64,000 bases of DNA, from the NCBI GenBank assembly GCA_037447655.1, contig JBBHKE010002940.1:62001-126000 (forward strand), given 5' to 3'. A program made the translations under genes and the position numbers. Positions 45,601 to 60,600 of the stretch are shown here, one piece after another. The notes under the pieces are model-generated. The model had not been told where the DNA came from. It did no database searches and worked only from the letters and a program-made list of their open reading frames with translations. The stretch's first letter is position 1, and the number at the start of each line of letters is the position of its first letter. The stretch is from Zygnema cylindricum. Lineage: Eukaryota; Streptophyta; Zygnematophyceae; Zygnematales; Zygnemataceae.

Positions 45601-48600
45601 TTGGAGGTGAATGAACAATGGAGATTTATGTTGTTTCAAGGCGCAACTGCCCTGTGCCCCTAGGTGTGCGATGACAAATTGCTTTATGGTCCAGTTCTTA
45701 AAGTTATGAAGACTATTTGTTTCTTTTTTGTATTCTGTCTGCTTTTATCTACTCTTTGTCCATCAACAATGTTAAAATATGGGAGGATTTACACTGATTC
45801 AAAGCACTCTTAATCGGCTTAGGTATCTTTGCTGATCCTCATGCTCAAGTTTCATTTAAGCTTGGATCCAATGGACGAAGAAGTGCTCATCTTAACTCTT
45901 GTCTCTTCTATGTTCACTAACACATTTTTTTGTGATGACAATAAGCACGTTTTTATAAGAAAAAATCGATCCTCCATCGTAACTCGGTATGTGAAGTACT
46001 TCTTCTGTTCTTCGAAGTCCAGGTGCGGATGGCAGTTGTAGAAGCGCTGGGTCGCATGGCCGGTCTCATACGACGGGTCCATTTGAAGGCTGGACTGCCC
46101 AAGCTTTTACCTTCCATTCTTTCCTTGTATGTTCTTTATCACCTCCTCCCTTCACATCTCTCCCTTCCTCCCTTACCCTCTCTTTATGCATGTTCCAAAG
46201 CTGCTGATGACATTCACGATCAAATTCCCGTAATGTGTTTGACGCAGGTCAGTGATGTTTTATGAATGTCTGTAAATGCATTGTAAAATTGGAAATGTAC
46301 GTTGTTTGTTAATAAAGAAAGCCAAAGTTCAAGAGTGAACTTATTTCACATCAAATTGACAGCTCTTTCATGTCACATGAACTCCTTGTTTTGTTATTTG
46401 TTAAACAGGGACTGACCCGAGGGCGTTGTTTGAATGCCCGGCCACTAACAGATATCGGAAGGAAAACCAGGAGCATTATCGAGTTTCACGTGGTTTGCGA
46501 GGAATTCTGGAGGCCTGTTTGGCCAAGGAGAAAGGTCCTCCGTTGGTGGATTTTCAGGTGTGCATTTTTGCTTATGTTGATTGGCTGTGGGATTGCTTTT
46601 TTTCATTAGCTGTGTTCCAGTTGGGTGTCCTATGTAATACTCGCAGTTGAATTTTCACTGCGCAAACTCAACTAGGCAAGGGAAGCAGTACAATCGTTAA
46701 ATAGAGTATTGCGATCCATCCTCAGTTTACCTGTGCGATGTAGTGTATTATTCGCTAATCTCATTTGCAGGTAAATTTCGATTACTTAAAAGACTGTTTG
46801 ACATTTACGGATTTCACCTACCGTGTTGTCTGTTTTTTGTAGAGGAGTTTCAAAGGTCCTCCTGCCTAAGAGCTGAACCAAGCTTTAGTCTGAAACTTAC
46901 AGTATTTACAGATTGCAGAGCCATGAACATTCAGAGGTCTTTGTTTTGAAAAGGGGGTGATTGTTGAAGTGCAGTCAAAAATTGGACAATGCAGCCCAAT
47001 GATTTTACTGATGAGGCCTCTCTAGTTTCGGTTTTTTGCAGACAGTGTCCCCTGTGCTCAGTTCATTGCTGCCTGAAGCCGGAAATTTTCCAGACAAAGC
47101 CTCTCCGCCAGATCCAAATGCATCCTTGAAGGTCGTTTCATATTTTTTGCATTAAGCTTCAAACGATTGTTCTTTACAACTTGTTAGAGTTGGTAGTCAA
47201 GACCCAGGCATTTGCCAGAAAAAAACCGTATGAAAGTGCAGTTCAGAAACAATGTTTATTTTGATTCTGGGAGCAAGAGGTGTATCGGCTGTTTTAGGGT
47301 TTAGAGAGGTAAGGTACGACTTTGTTCTTATAGTTTTTTCAACTCCGTCATAAAAATGTTCGCTGATTGCAAGGAACAGTTTCTCTGCATGTGTAAAACG
47401 AAGCTTGCGAACCAAGTAGGTCTCGGAGTAGTAGTATCAAGTTCAGCTTACAACTTAATCTCATATAACATAATCAAACAGCTTAAGCTGCTGGCTGGTT
47501 GCAGAATTGCAATGAAGCCCTGGGGTGCTTTGTTGTTGTAGGAGCCGTATATCCTGACGACACATGTTCTTTCCTTGTCCATGTAAGCTCGTGAACTCTT
47601 TACTTTCGGTTTGTTTATGAATTGGCTCACGTTCTCCATGAAAAGAAATTTAAATTCTCTGAAGATTGCCTGGATTTTTTACTGAATGTCTGATTATTGC
47701 CCAAATTTGTTTGAACTGGAGCATGTCTTCATGTTCTGCCCTGATGCTTGCAACAAGTGGATAGGTTTATTCAAAGGTCTGTTAAAGGATGAGCCCAATT
47801 GTGTTCCTCGCAAATTGGCAGTTGCCGTTGTGGCCTGCTCTCGCTTTTTCTGTGTTAACTTTTGCCGCAATATGTGAGTTTTTTTTGTATTTGGGCACAA
47901 AGATATGGCCATTCTAGCCCTGTTTCTGCATGAGAGAAAGTTCAGTTCATGCAGGGGTTTATTTGGGGTCTGAGGCTCTTTGTGTTCCTGGGTTTGGAGC
48001 AGGAGAAATGAATTTTTTGTTTTGCATGTAATTGACAACCTAGCATGGAATCCGATATTATTTTATGGATAACTTTAATATTGTATCCTTGTTGTATAGC
48101 AGCGATTAAGCCACCGGGATGAACTAGTGCGAATGGGAGCGTATTCTGCTTTACGACATCTGATTTATTGGTAAGCTTCATCTTTTCTTTACATTGTTTT
48201 TCATTACCATTCTGTTGGTATCTTCACTTACATCAGTCCATGAGTTCGGCTCCACAATTTATCTGCAGTTTCTCCTCGTTTTGTGCATATTTGACATGCT
48301 TCGATAATAAAATGTGGTTATTAAAAATAAAGTTTTTTTTTGAAAAACTTTGGAAGCCCGCATAAAGATGCTACTTGAATTTCATATGGTATTGGATTTT
48401 ATGCTGATAATCGGCGACACCTATATTCTCGTTTATCAATCAGTCGATGATCAGGACAGTTATCATGATGAATTATAAATGCCGACAAATTTGATTATCG
48501 ACGAAAAACAGACAATCGGCATCTATATGTACAAATTAGTACTGGGTAAATACAGACGGTACTAAAGAAAGGTACCGAAATGATACTTCAAGTACTGTAT

Positions 48601-51600
48601 CTGAGGAATGATGATAACCGGGAAAACCCGGCAAGTTTCATGCAGCGAAAAGTGCGGATTCCCGAAAATCTCGCCCACTAGGATATTGATATCCGTAGTC
48701 CATAGTTGTACTTTCCTCTTTTTTGTTTTTTTGTTCTTTATTATTTTGGCGTCATTATCAAATTTCATCTATTTTTGATAAAATTTGAAATTTAATATCA
48801 GACCAATACCCTGAAATCCCCAATAACTGAATATGGAACAAAGGTGTTCATGAAGCTCTAGATGCTACTCAGTCGTGAGAATACATAGCATGTTGAAGCA
48901 AGATTTTTGTAATGCGACTTTAGACTCGTTTTGGATTTACTAGGTAATGAGGTTATTCACCAATGTGAGACGTTGAGCAGTACATGTTGGGCATTGGATA
49001 TTAGGAAGTGTTCAAAAGGAGCACATTTAGCTCGACTGCTTTCATTGTTCCTGAGGAATTTTCATTAGTTTTTAATCATCAGTAACTGGTTCCCTATCAT
49101 CTGTCATAGGTCAGTGGTTAGTTTTTCCTTGACACGGTAACTTATATGGATCAAGCATGTAACCATAGAAAATAGATTACATGCTGTACAAACTCGATTT
49201 CATACTTTACGTACTTCAAGTACGTACAGTACGAAGTACGTACTTCATTCTGGTCGATGTACCAATTTTGGCACGTCAAAATTTACAGACCGCATTCTGG
49301 TCATCATGGTTCATCGGTTCGCCAGAAATTCACTAAAAAATTTAGCATTTGTTTAATTTTTGAGAAGTGCAGACCGTTTCTCCAACCAAAAGGGACGTCA
49401 CATAGAAACTTAAAATTTGTGTGACATATGGTAGAGCCACATTGGCGCGGGTTTTCTAGTATGCGAGCAGTAAGAAGTACGAACTGTATGTACTTAACTA
49501 GTTTGTACTAAGTACGTGCAGTACTGTTGTACTTTTGTTCCATGCACATAACATTGAGCCTCGGACTTTGAGCAATGGACTTCATAACCTTGAACACATT
49601 GGACGTTATATGCCTAGGCTTTAGTTTTTATTTGGTTGGAAATGCTGTCAGTGGAGGATAGTGTTGCTTACTCAGCATTAATAGCTGGTATTTAGTTTTT
49701 TTTTGTAAGCCTACCTGACTCAACTTTCATGACCACGTTTTGGGCATCTATTCAATAGGATGGATTTTAAGTTCGATTATTGAGTTTTTACTATGCAGGT
49801 TATCAGGAGCGTGGGATAGAAAGAGGAGGGTGGTGGTGGATGCTGTGAAGGGGGCACTCCACGAGGAAAATTTGAACTTGCGCAAGGCTCTCGCACAGGC
49901 ATGTCTATCAACTTTCTGCTTTGTTCAAACTACTCTTAGGTGTAAAGATTATCCCGAGTACTGGATCAATTGTGTTTCCATTCTTACACTCACTTTATAG
50001 CCGCTGAGGCATGCAAAGATGTATTTTCAGGTACTCTTGCATGGAATTTATGTTTGGGGGCTCAGTCCATTCAATCGGAATATTTGCTCTGCAGATGGAG
50101 ATGATAAAACTGTTGAGTTGTGATTATCTTATTGTAGACTTTCAGGTGGCAATTAGTTGAGCAATTGGCAGAAAAAGCACGTTAGTATGAATGCTAATGA
50201 TTTGCAGAGGTTAAGAGCCTTGGGCTAGTTTTTTTTGATATGTTTATCAAGCTGTCTCTCTATGGTATATACAGGTAATTGTGGCAATGGCCTGCAATAG
50301 CTATTTGGAGGAGGACAATGCAGAGCCATTTATCAGATTTTTAATATGGCAATGTCGTTACCCTGACAAAAGAGCCATCAAGAACATAAACAGAAAGGAC
50401 AGTTTCCTTATTCACGAGAAAGCCATGCGTGCAGGAGATAAAGACGAGGTATTATCAATACTCCCGTTTTGGGGACAAAGGGATGATGGTTCTGATGTGC
50501 TTCTGAGGTTGTCTCATGTATGTGGAAACAGTCCAAGTGGGAGCTTAAGCAGCCTGAGATGATTCTGGGGTTGCTTCTAGACGTAAACTAATAAATGGTC
50601 CTAGGATAATCCTTTTGGACTCATTTCCATCTTGTTCCACCTGGCACTTAGCGCTGTAGAACTATCTTGCTGGTTGAGTATAACAAAAAGGTTTCGTACG
50701 CAACCGCTATTTTTTCAGGGCATAAAGTGTAATGATGGAATGCACAGAAAACAACACGACTTAGGGCAGATTTCCATCGCCATATTGCAATATGTTTCGC
50801 TGTAGGGACGTAAAAGTTAAACGTCCCACCGGAAAAGTTAGTGTTATGGCTACGCTGTTGTAAAAGTTTACTTGTACTTCTGCGCAACATGTTGCAATAT
50901 GTTTGCGATGGTAATTCGGCCTTAGTTGAAGGTCTTATTTCTCCTGAGAAAACAATTCTGCTATACACAGCTGGAATTAACTGGTTGACTTATTTTTTGT
51001 TGGCTTTCTTCATGTTGTTGCATGTACACCATGTGATATCATATTGGCAGCCGACTTCCTATGCTTTCTATCAAAGCTGATAAAATGGTAGTTGCAGTTG
51101 CTAAACCATTCTGTGTTCGACAAGTTGCATTTTCTATTAAGCTGTCCGACCATACAGTCATATGAATGTATGCTTTTTATGTTGCGTGCTCATACAGCTA
51201 TCAAAGACTGAAAAAATTTCTACGGCCAGGAATCATGTTTGTATATCGGTGTTTTGGTGAACCGACTGTGTCAGAAGTACGTTACATCGGTAGAAAGGCT
51301 GCTTAGAACTTAGCTCGCATTGAGTATCATAGAGCCGTGGGATACATACTAACTTGCTGCAGTGTTTGCACTGCTTGAAAAATTTAGTTCTCAACAACAC
51401 CATTTTTCCTTCAATGGCGTAAATGAATTGGCAAAGTATCATTTCCTGGAATGTTGTTGGGTCGACCTCAACAGCACGTGCAAGGGATGGCCTGTTTGCA
51501 GATGCTTGATCTGACATTTGAAATGAGTATATGAAAGGGTGAAATGGTCAGATGTGTGTCCTTGTACTGGTACAAGTGTGTAGTTGGGATAAGTGGCTAA

Positions 51601-54600
51601 AAAACACTCTGTACAAAAACACTTAGTATTTCAAGCTCAGGAGAAGCACCTGATAGTTTGGCTTGTCATAGCGGCTGTTACATGTGTGGAAGATGAAACT
51701 GCTTTGTTAATGTGGGATGTTGATTGCAGTTGAAAGTGGGGGAAGTAACTGCCGAGGAATTATTTACTGTGTGCGAGAAAAGCCTCCTCCTCCTCGCCAC
51801 CACTCTTCCAAATTTTCAGGTGTGCTACTGGTGTGCTTATTTTCAGATGGTTGTCGGCTTCTTCAGTGGACTATGGCAGTTGTATGTGGGACATTTTTTT
51901 TGTTTTGTGCGATTATGAACAGAATAACCAGTCATCCATGAATTAAAAAAGTAACGGGACACTTGTAAGAGCGGTCTTTTTTCTCTTTCGTGATATGCAC
52001 ATGTAGAGGAACTCAAGAAAATCTTGTTGCAAAGAAAATCTGTATTAACGATCTGTGTTTGATGATTCCTTCTCGTATCCATTGCGTTTATTATCATGGG
52101 GAACTGTTGCATTTTACCTGGCGCCAGGAACAATATCATTCTGTAGAAGATTATACTAAAAAAGAGGATTTTTGACATTGTTGCCTTTGGTTGGGAGGGA
52201 GGGACAGCCATGGTTATGGCCCGTCCTCCTCAGGGTACTCATGCCTCGATGTTTTACCGGAGCAGTAGCTACTGTGAGTCTTTTCTCTCTCTTTCTCCCC
52301 TCTCTCCGTCTTCCTCGCCCTATCCCTCTCCTTCTCCCCTTCTCCCTCTCCTTGTCAATCTCTCCCTCTCACTCTTCCCCCCCCCTCTCTCCTCCTCTCT
52401 CTCCCCCCCCCCCCTCCTCCCTCCTCTCTCTTCAGTTTTACTGTCACCATTTGTATGAGAGACCATTGGTCTTAGCTTTGTCTAAATTGTCCTCTCTCTG
52501 TTTGTGGAAGCAACGTTATTGCTTCATTTTTTAACCGGCATATATTTCGATTTTCTTTAAAATGTTAAAAAGTTTGCTTTAATGCTTCTGAAGTCTGTTT
52601 TTTCGACAAATAGTAAGAGCTAGTAAGCAGTGGTGGTTGAAAGGAAATCTAAACTTGTAGCCTTAACAGTATGTAATTCTACTGCCCATTGGTATTAGTT
52701 TAAACATTTTTCGGCCATTCACAGACGTTTAAGTTTGTGATCAACCATTGGATTTTTTTCATGAGGCAAGCAATCAAAAGGTAACGATCTTACCTTTTGT
52801 CTTGATGACACGATTGAAAATCGGGCGGTTGTTTGATGAGAAAAAATGCTTTGACTGCTCGAAAAATGTTTAACACTAATAGCGATGAACATCGTGCGTG
52901 GTGAGGGTGGTAGAGTCTGTGTATTTATCAGGAGTGTAGGATTCCTCAAGCTGACATTGATTGAGCTGATTATTATTCTTTGCAATTTTGTGGCCAAGCA
53001 GGTTTGCAAATGTATTGTAGAGCTTGCGAATCATCATGAACAAGAGCTTCAGTCCCTCTTACCTCCAACAGAGGTGCAGGAAGGCAGCTTTCCACAACCT
53101 CAGGTGAACCAGAAAATTTTGCAAACCATGGAATGGTTCATGTTTGGTAAAGAATGTCGAAGTTATGAATATTGTCATTTTACAGTGTTGACTGATTTCT
53201 TTGAGATATGAAACAGGCACTTCTTGGAAGATTGGTAGTTCTTCTTCAAAACGAAAAAGCTCCGCATGGACAGGCTTTTTGGATACTCCAGGTCAGCAAT
53301 AATTCAATGTTTCCATTTTTTTACGCTTTAACTAGGCAGAGCATCTGGTCAATCTCTAGGAAAGTAATACGGGGAGGAGAGATTTAAGTAGAGTCATCGA
53401 GTTAAGGAAATTACTGGGGGATGGGAGGGAAGTCTGCGAGGGAAGTCTGCAGGGGCTCAAGGAATAGGATAGCGCCAATCTGGTCTTTATTCTTTTCATG
53501 TTTTTATCTTTTTTTTTAAGTGCATCAAAGGTGAGGTTTTCCAATCAACATACAAATGAGAAGCAGGAAAACTGGTTGCAATTTTACTTTGTGATGTGTA
53601 TCCCATGCATGAAACTCTGATGCAACTCACCTTGAACCTGGTTTTTGTTTTTGATTAATGTTGTGGCAGTTGCTGAAAACTTTGCCCTTTTTATTTCATC
53701 AAGGAGGCCGAGCATGGGAAAACCAGGTTGACTTGCCATTTCTTCGCTCTTTAACTCCAAAAAGTGTCTAATCTTGTAACAAAACGAATGAAGCATTCAT
53801 TTGGTCCTTAAAACAGATTTGGACTCAGCTACATTATGCTTTGTAAACCTTCAAATGCAGAAACATAATTGTTCCTATGTCTTTCCAGTACTTTCAGTCT
53901 GGTTGCTTTGGAAGAGGTGATCGAGCAGAGTTGAAGAGTTAGCAAAAGCCTGAAAGTTCAGTGATTATTGCACAAGTTTTGAAAAGGAATGCACTGGAAA
54001 GAGTGGCTGTATGAAGGTGGCTGTATGAAAGGAGGGGCTGTTGCTAAGCTAAAAGTGTCGATTTTTAACCGAAACATTGAAAGAAGCTGATGACAGGCAA
54101 CCGACTGATGTGGTCACTTTCCCTGTTTTCACGCTTAAATTTTTTGGCCTCCTTGTGTTTATCTTATGAGCAGATTTTGAGAATGGAAGTCTATTTGAAG
54201 GAAGGACCCAAAGAGTTGCAACCTGTAGATATTGGGCAACAAACAGTCTGGGAAAGCTTGGTTATGGATGTAAGCTGCTTTCTTTGCCGTTACTGCTGTG
54301 TGTAAAATTTTATTTATTGCGCGGTAATATTTAGGCTTCATTAATGGATTCAGCCTCTGAAGAATGTGAGGCTTAAACTGGCTATCCGCTACAACCACAA
54401 TGGTGATAGCAATTCCAGATAGAAGGTAGACAGCAAGTCAATTTTCAAACCACTCGACAACTTGACTCCCACCCATTATCCTGCATGCAACTGCAGACCT
54501 GTAAGCCTACCTTGATCCTGTGGGAGGATGTAGCTATAGTCTTTAACTATGGAATGAAGCAAATGATTTTTTTTTTTTTTTGAAATGTTCATTTTATGAA

Positions 54601-57600
54601 AAGCTTCTTGATGCTGGTATCTATGGGTGCAGTTGGTATCGTTATCGCTGGATAGTGTAGACACTGCTGTGTGGTCAAGGAACCTTGCCAACGCTTTTGC
54701 CGTCCAATATGATCTCTATGTGGGAGATCATCTTCATATCTCTTTGCTCCACAGGTTTGTTTGCCTTCATTCACAGCAAACACGTTTGACTTCGTGTTTT
54801 GTGGTCCTTGTAACAAACACTTTGCCCTCAAAAGGAATTTGAATCTTGATGTCATGAGGGTGGGTGGATGATCTGTAAGTACTGATTGAAATTACTGGGG
54901 AATCTTGTATGACCTTGACCCAAAGTAAAATTCCTTGAACCAGGTGACAGAACAGCTAATACTGCTGTCATCGGTCATTCATGGTTAACATTTTTTAACT
55001 CCAGCTGATGGTCAATTAAAAGTTCAACTCACCATTGACTTTCGTCATCCATTTTGTTGATCAGTATTGAAGTATGTGAATGTGGCAGCTGCTGCATGTT
55101 TAAGCAACAAAATGAGCCAGTTGTTTCAGATTTTGAACAAGCTCAGAAGTTGAGGAAACTTTGGGGCTCATAGAAATGGGAGGACCATAATCAGCATGTA
55201 AATCCAGAGGACAAAATCCATTCTTGATTCAGTCCAAAAGTGAGGAAATTCAGAATGTAACATAATGGACAGCTTCCCTATTTCCATGCAGTAATAGAGT
55301 GATTAAGGAGCGACTCAATTGTCTCTGTTATTTGTTGTTGTCTGTACTTTTTTGGTCGTCCAATCCTGACTGTAAATCTATTTTCTGCAGATGCTTTGGG
55401 CTCGCTTTACAGAGGGTGAATGACAAGGTCTATGTGAAGGATAAGATAAATCTTATGTACAGACGAGCAGATATCTTTGACGAGGCGGATCGATACGGCC
55501 TCGGAATGGGCATTGGACTCGTATGTGAATCTTCCTCATTATGAGCCTCAAGTAGTTAATCATCCGAAAGTAGGTTTGGGAAAAGCCATGTGCTCTGATG
55601 CAAATTGGAGTGTGCATATTTTTAAATCACTTTGAGTAAATTATGCTGCAAACCATTCCATATTTTCAAAGTGAATGTTAGCCATGAAGTATTGTACAGT
55701 TTTGCCAGTTTATTCTTCGTATGTGAACTCATGGTTTTACAATTTTGAAGGTGAGGGCAAGCTTGGGTTTGACTATTATTGTGAATTGCTTGTGATGTGG
55801 TCCAGGTGGCTGCCAGGCACTTGGATACAGTATTAGAGAAGCTTCACGAAGTACTAGAGACTGAAGGCAGGTCATTGCTGAGATGGTATGTAGACATCTG
55901 GTGAATTGTAGGTACCTCCTTTTAACGATGACATTGATAGTCCCGCTGGATTGCTCTATTGATGGAAGTTCAATGACGGGGATTTATTCACCAGTATTTT
56001 ACTTAGGAGTGGTAGAGAGCGAGAGAGAGCCGAGGGGGAGAGAATTAAAGGTTCAAGGTTTATCCATTGTGTCCTTCAAGCCTTTTTTTTTTGTCTGTTT
56101 GCAGGATCATTCTCTACTTTGTGAAGAGCAAACAACCCAGTACAGATGATGTATGCTCCGCTCTAGCATTAATGTTTGGTTATACGGCCGCATATGCCCC
56201 TTCAAATGTCATTGAGATTCGAATTGATACACTTGTGGTAAGGAACTTAATCGATTTACCATGAAGGTGTCGTCCAGAATTTGTTCTCTTGTGTTTTTTG
56301 CATCAGTTAACGAGCAAGGCAAGTTGCAATTTAAAAAGTGGAGAAAAATAGTATTCTGGAATACGAGATGAAGTTCTGTTTATTTTCTTGCAGGGAACAA
56401 ATGTGCTCACTCATCTTATCGACGTTCGAACTCCATCTGCCAAGCAAGCTGTCATCACGGCTGTCTATCTTCTCGGTGAGCTATTATGGCTATTTGAACA
56501 TGTTGGGCATAATTGACTAACTTGCAGTTTTGATGAAATCCGTGATTTTGTTTTTCGACTATTGACTTGTGCTGTAAAAAGTTGTTGGGATAGTCCACAA
56601 GCAAGTGTAGGCTCTCTGATGTTGGTGCTGCCTGGGCATGTGAAAGCTCGTCATAAATACACTTCGTCATGATAATCTAACACTTACTTTTATACAATAT
56701 TTAGTAAACTTATGGTATGATAATTTTTTTGCATAATGTTATGTCGAATGAAATAGTTTTGGAGTAGTGATGTGTCTCAAGGGCAATTTCTTTATATTAC
56801 AATGGTTACCTGTTTCCGTATCAAGCGCGATATTCGATACAAAAGTAGTCAATATAATATCCATAGTGAACATGACAGTAGCTCATTATGGCAATAGCAA
56901 CTTTTCCTATTTAGAAACTCACAATACATGGGCTCTGGCTACAGTAATGTAACAGAACCACTGATCATCCCTCTTTTATGCAGCTAAGGGTGTGCAAAAA
57001 GCTGCGAAAAATGGCCTTCCCTTCCCACTGAAAAAACGTGACGACATGATTGGCTACATGCTAATGTATATGGCAGATACGGGGTATTACTTGGGACCAC
57101 CTGATCCAGACCTTCTTAAAACTCAGGTGTGACATCTATGCATAGACTTGCAAGATCGGCAACTTTTTGCACAGAAAATTTCGCTATTATCTTTGTTCGT
57201 GTCAAGGGAACTGTGTGCAGTAAAATAGAAGAGGATGTAAGCTAAGGGTTTTTGGTGTTCTTTTGCCGGCTCACACAGCCTGTGAGGCAAAGGTGAATGT
57301 GTCTGTTTTGCCTGTTACATCTGTCACTGTTCAACCTAGGCAAAGCTCTTTCACAGTTTAGCCTAATTATTTTTCTCCCAATATTTTCTGGTTGGCATCC
57401 ACAGGCTATGGCACTGCAGGCCATCACCATCCTTGTGTGTATTGATCCGAAGCTGAGCGTTGTTGTTCGTGATCGCATTATTCAGGTTGTGAAACTATGT
57501 CCAATATCCTATGGACTGACTTTGTTCTTGCATGAGGAGTTATGAGCTGTTAGTGATAATCTTCACTTTTCCCATTAGGGGGTATAGAAGTTTATAATTT

Positions 57601-60600
57601 TCCTTTTCTATGTTTATAAAAACTATTCAATGCTCTCAGCCGACGGTAAAGGTAATTATGTGACTGGTGTCAAATCTCTCTGAATTTCCTGGTACAACAA
57701 CTTCTAAGCCTAGAGATATGTTTCATCATTACATTGTTAGCTCGGTGGTAGCATGAGACAGGCGATGTATTGTTGGTTATGAGTTTTCACAGTATGTTCA
57801 TTTCTCTTAGTTCATTTTTTCCTTGCATGTCCTTTCTCTTCATCAACTTTCTTGGCTAGCCGTTGCTTAGGGCGACAAGACTGTAGTTTGGCTGTCTTAT
57901 GATTCGGATATCCAACTTATATGGAATATGGGGGTAACTTCTTTATGATTAGGAGCGGTATGGGTACAACTGAATGGATTTGGCCAAAATGTAGTACAAT
58001 TGAAATCCTATTGAATGTGGTATCTTTTCTTATATATGTGTTCAGGCGGCTATTCCTTTCTTTGCCTTACCAACTGAACCATCTGAGAGGGTGAAGTCTG
58101 TGATTACAAACGTCACTTCCCTCCTTTGCTCCCTTTTGCTCACTAGGTGAATCACACTTTCCCGTGCCTGGTCTTCATGCAGTAATTTGTGCATCTCACC
58201 CCTTGCAAGCAAAAAACAAAAAAAAAAAAGCATCTGATTAAAGCTGGAGCGAGGATCTGGCATTTTATTTAGCGATGTTGTTGTATTTCCTTCTAGCTAT
58301 CAGAGATGTATTAATTATCTGCACAAATAGCTACTTTTTGCTCCTCTTCATTATCGAAACTCTTTTGTTAGTCTTTGAACTTTTTGTCCTACTTCACATA
58401 ACATTTATGCTATATCAAGTTCTGAATTAGAAAGACAAAAACTGGTTATGTGCTGTTCATCAACTCAGGTTTGCATTAGCTTTCATAAGTTTGGAATGAT
58501 TGGTTAGCGTCCACTCCACAATAATATGATTATTTGCAAGAAGTGATGGCTGCTTTTGCTGGTTACTTTGACGTCTTCGATTTGCATTAAGTTTTAACAT
58601 TTGTGGGCGTTTGCAATCTGTGTACTTTGTGTTTAACCAGTTTAGAGGATGAGAAAATTGATCCCGATCTTCTTTTGCAATTCTTGAGACACCTTGAGCC
58701 ATATGTATCTTCAGCCGTTTCCATCCGTAGAACTCGAGCATGTGAGAGTGTTCTCGCACTACTTTGCCAATTCCGCCTCATGTGTACAGGAGGGAACATT
58801 AGTCACACATATCAAGCTCTAAGCAGTCCCCAAGTGTTAGTTGAGAGACAGACAGCTAGTTCTGAGATCGTCCAAGGAGAGCCTGCAGGTGATCAAAATT
58901 TTCTGAACTCCAAACCAGACATCGTGAAGTTCTTATTCGGCGGTCCATTGTGTTCAATTTTCCTTATCTGTTGTCACCAGTGTATGTTTATGCCAAAGTT
59001 GTCTTCTTAACATTCTACATACTGAAACTTGTAAACTTTCTCTGTTTCAAAATACACAATTGAGCAAATGTACTAAAGAGACTTGCTCAAACATGCTGAT
59101 AGCACTCACTCCTTGGGAGTTGATTCAGTAAACATCATGTTTTGTGGCTTGCCAAGACACTTTTGTTATTAACCAGGTAGAGCTTAACACTGTTGTACCT
59201 TTTTATGGCCGCAATAAACCGAATTGTAGTAACTTGTGCACACTTCAACAGTATTCCTCCTCGACCAATTTTCCAGTCAACATCTCCTTAGACTTGAACA
59301 TTTAATCTACAATGCCATTTAACACCAAGTATGGATCACCTCTATTTGAAGACGACTTAATACTATCTCATACTGTAAAACTCACCCGATTAGGGGTAAT
59401 AATTAACACTTTGATTAGTTAGCGTCGCTAATGTAACTGTAAACTTGTTAATGTGTTCATGGTGGTGTAATCCTTGTTGTTATCGTTCCTTATTGTTATT
59501 CTTATATTTTTTGTTATTGTTATCCCCTATTGTAAGGCTATTGAAGAACATCTTTGCTAAATGAGCATTGGTATGGGGTACTTTTTTTTTCCCCAGGGCT
59601 CCTCTCTCTGCCCCCTAGACCAGAACTGAGGATGGGCGAACACCTTGTAACATATATCCCGCGTTGCGCAGATGCTGTAGCTCCCATTCGGGCAATAGCT
59701 GTACAAGTAAGTCCAGATATTCTCTTCTTGCAAGTCATTTTTTTTTTTTTTTTCATGTTTGAAAGGGGAGGTAGAATGGTGAAGAGAAACCAGGCGGAAC
59801 AGGAGAAAAAGGAAGAACTTATGTGTGGTTGCTGTCCGACTCCGTAATCACCTTTTTTTACCTATTCTTAATATCACATTCTTGCACTATTTTCTTCGGT
59901 TCCTGTACCATCTAGCTTTCTCCGTCATTTTCCGAACATCTAAGAATTTTTCACATAAACAATTGTTTCCCACATAGCTATGAGGTTTTGAAATGGTTTT
60001 TACTTATAGTTGTCATGTGCTGCCTTACTGTTTCTGTTCTCCATACAATTAACTAGCACTTTAAAGCAACATTGACGCAGAGCATCGTCGCCGTTATTAC
60101 CATTCAGGTTGTGGATAAGAAAAACAAAAACAAATATAGAGCGTCAATCTTACGTTTTAACTAAAACGCTAAAGAGTGTTTTACCTCTGAATTTTCTTTT
60201 TTTCATACAGGTCTTGGATGTTCTCTTTAGCATAGTCTTGATGCTGCCTCACCCTTCAGAGCCAGATTTTGGAGACAATAGAGAAGCAGCACTGGCAGCT
60301 ATTTCAGCCTTAGAAGGCCTTATTGCCCCAGCCAGTCAGGTGGGCTAACTGGACACATATTACCCTTGGGATAACATTTGTCCTGTATAATTGGTCGCAG
60401 GAAATGTGAAATTTCAGTTTTCAGGAAAGGAGGAAGTTTTGGTTTTGTCTCGGAAAAGAGGAAATTTTGATTTTGTCGATTATTGAATCCACATAGTTAT
60501 GTAAGGTTTTGAAGAACTTAGTTAATTGATTACCATTTTTCAAACCAATCAAGCTTTGCCTTCGAGTTTTCTCTTGGCTAGTCCCTGTTTTTACTCAATC

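Noticed and set aside
46131-46451. Alternative junction joining a donor at 46131 to an acceptor at 46408
   Set aside because: It breaks the reading frame or adds residues absent from the family; the 46127 donor and 46451 acceptor restore the conserved ILxLYRK context.
47686-47874. Frame with LFELEHVFMFCPDACNKW, reminiscent of the zinc segment of non-LTR ORF2
   Set aside because: Only a short stretch looks similar and nothing around it supports a retroelement or an exon of the host gene; the family match for this position is in exon 15.
52172-52534. 120-codon frame running from exon 19 into the intron
   Set aside because: Only the exon 19 part is conserved; the rest translates the pyrimidine-rich tract after a good GTGAGT donor.
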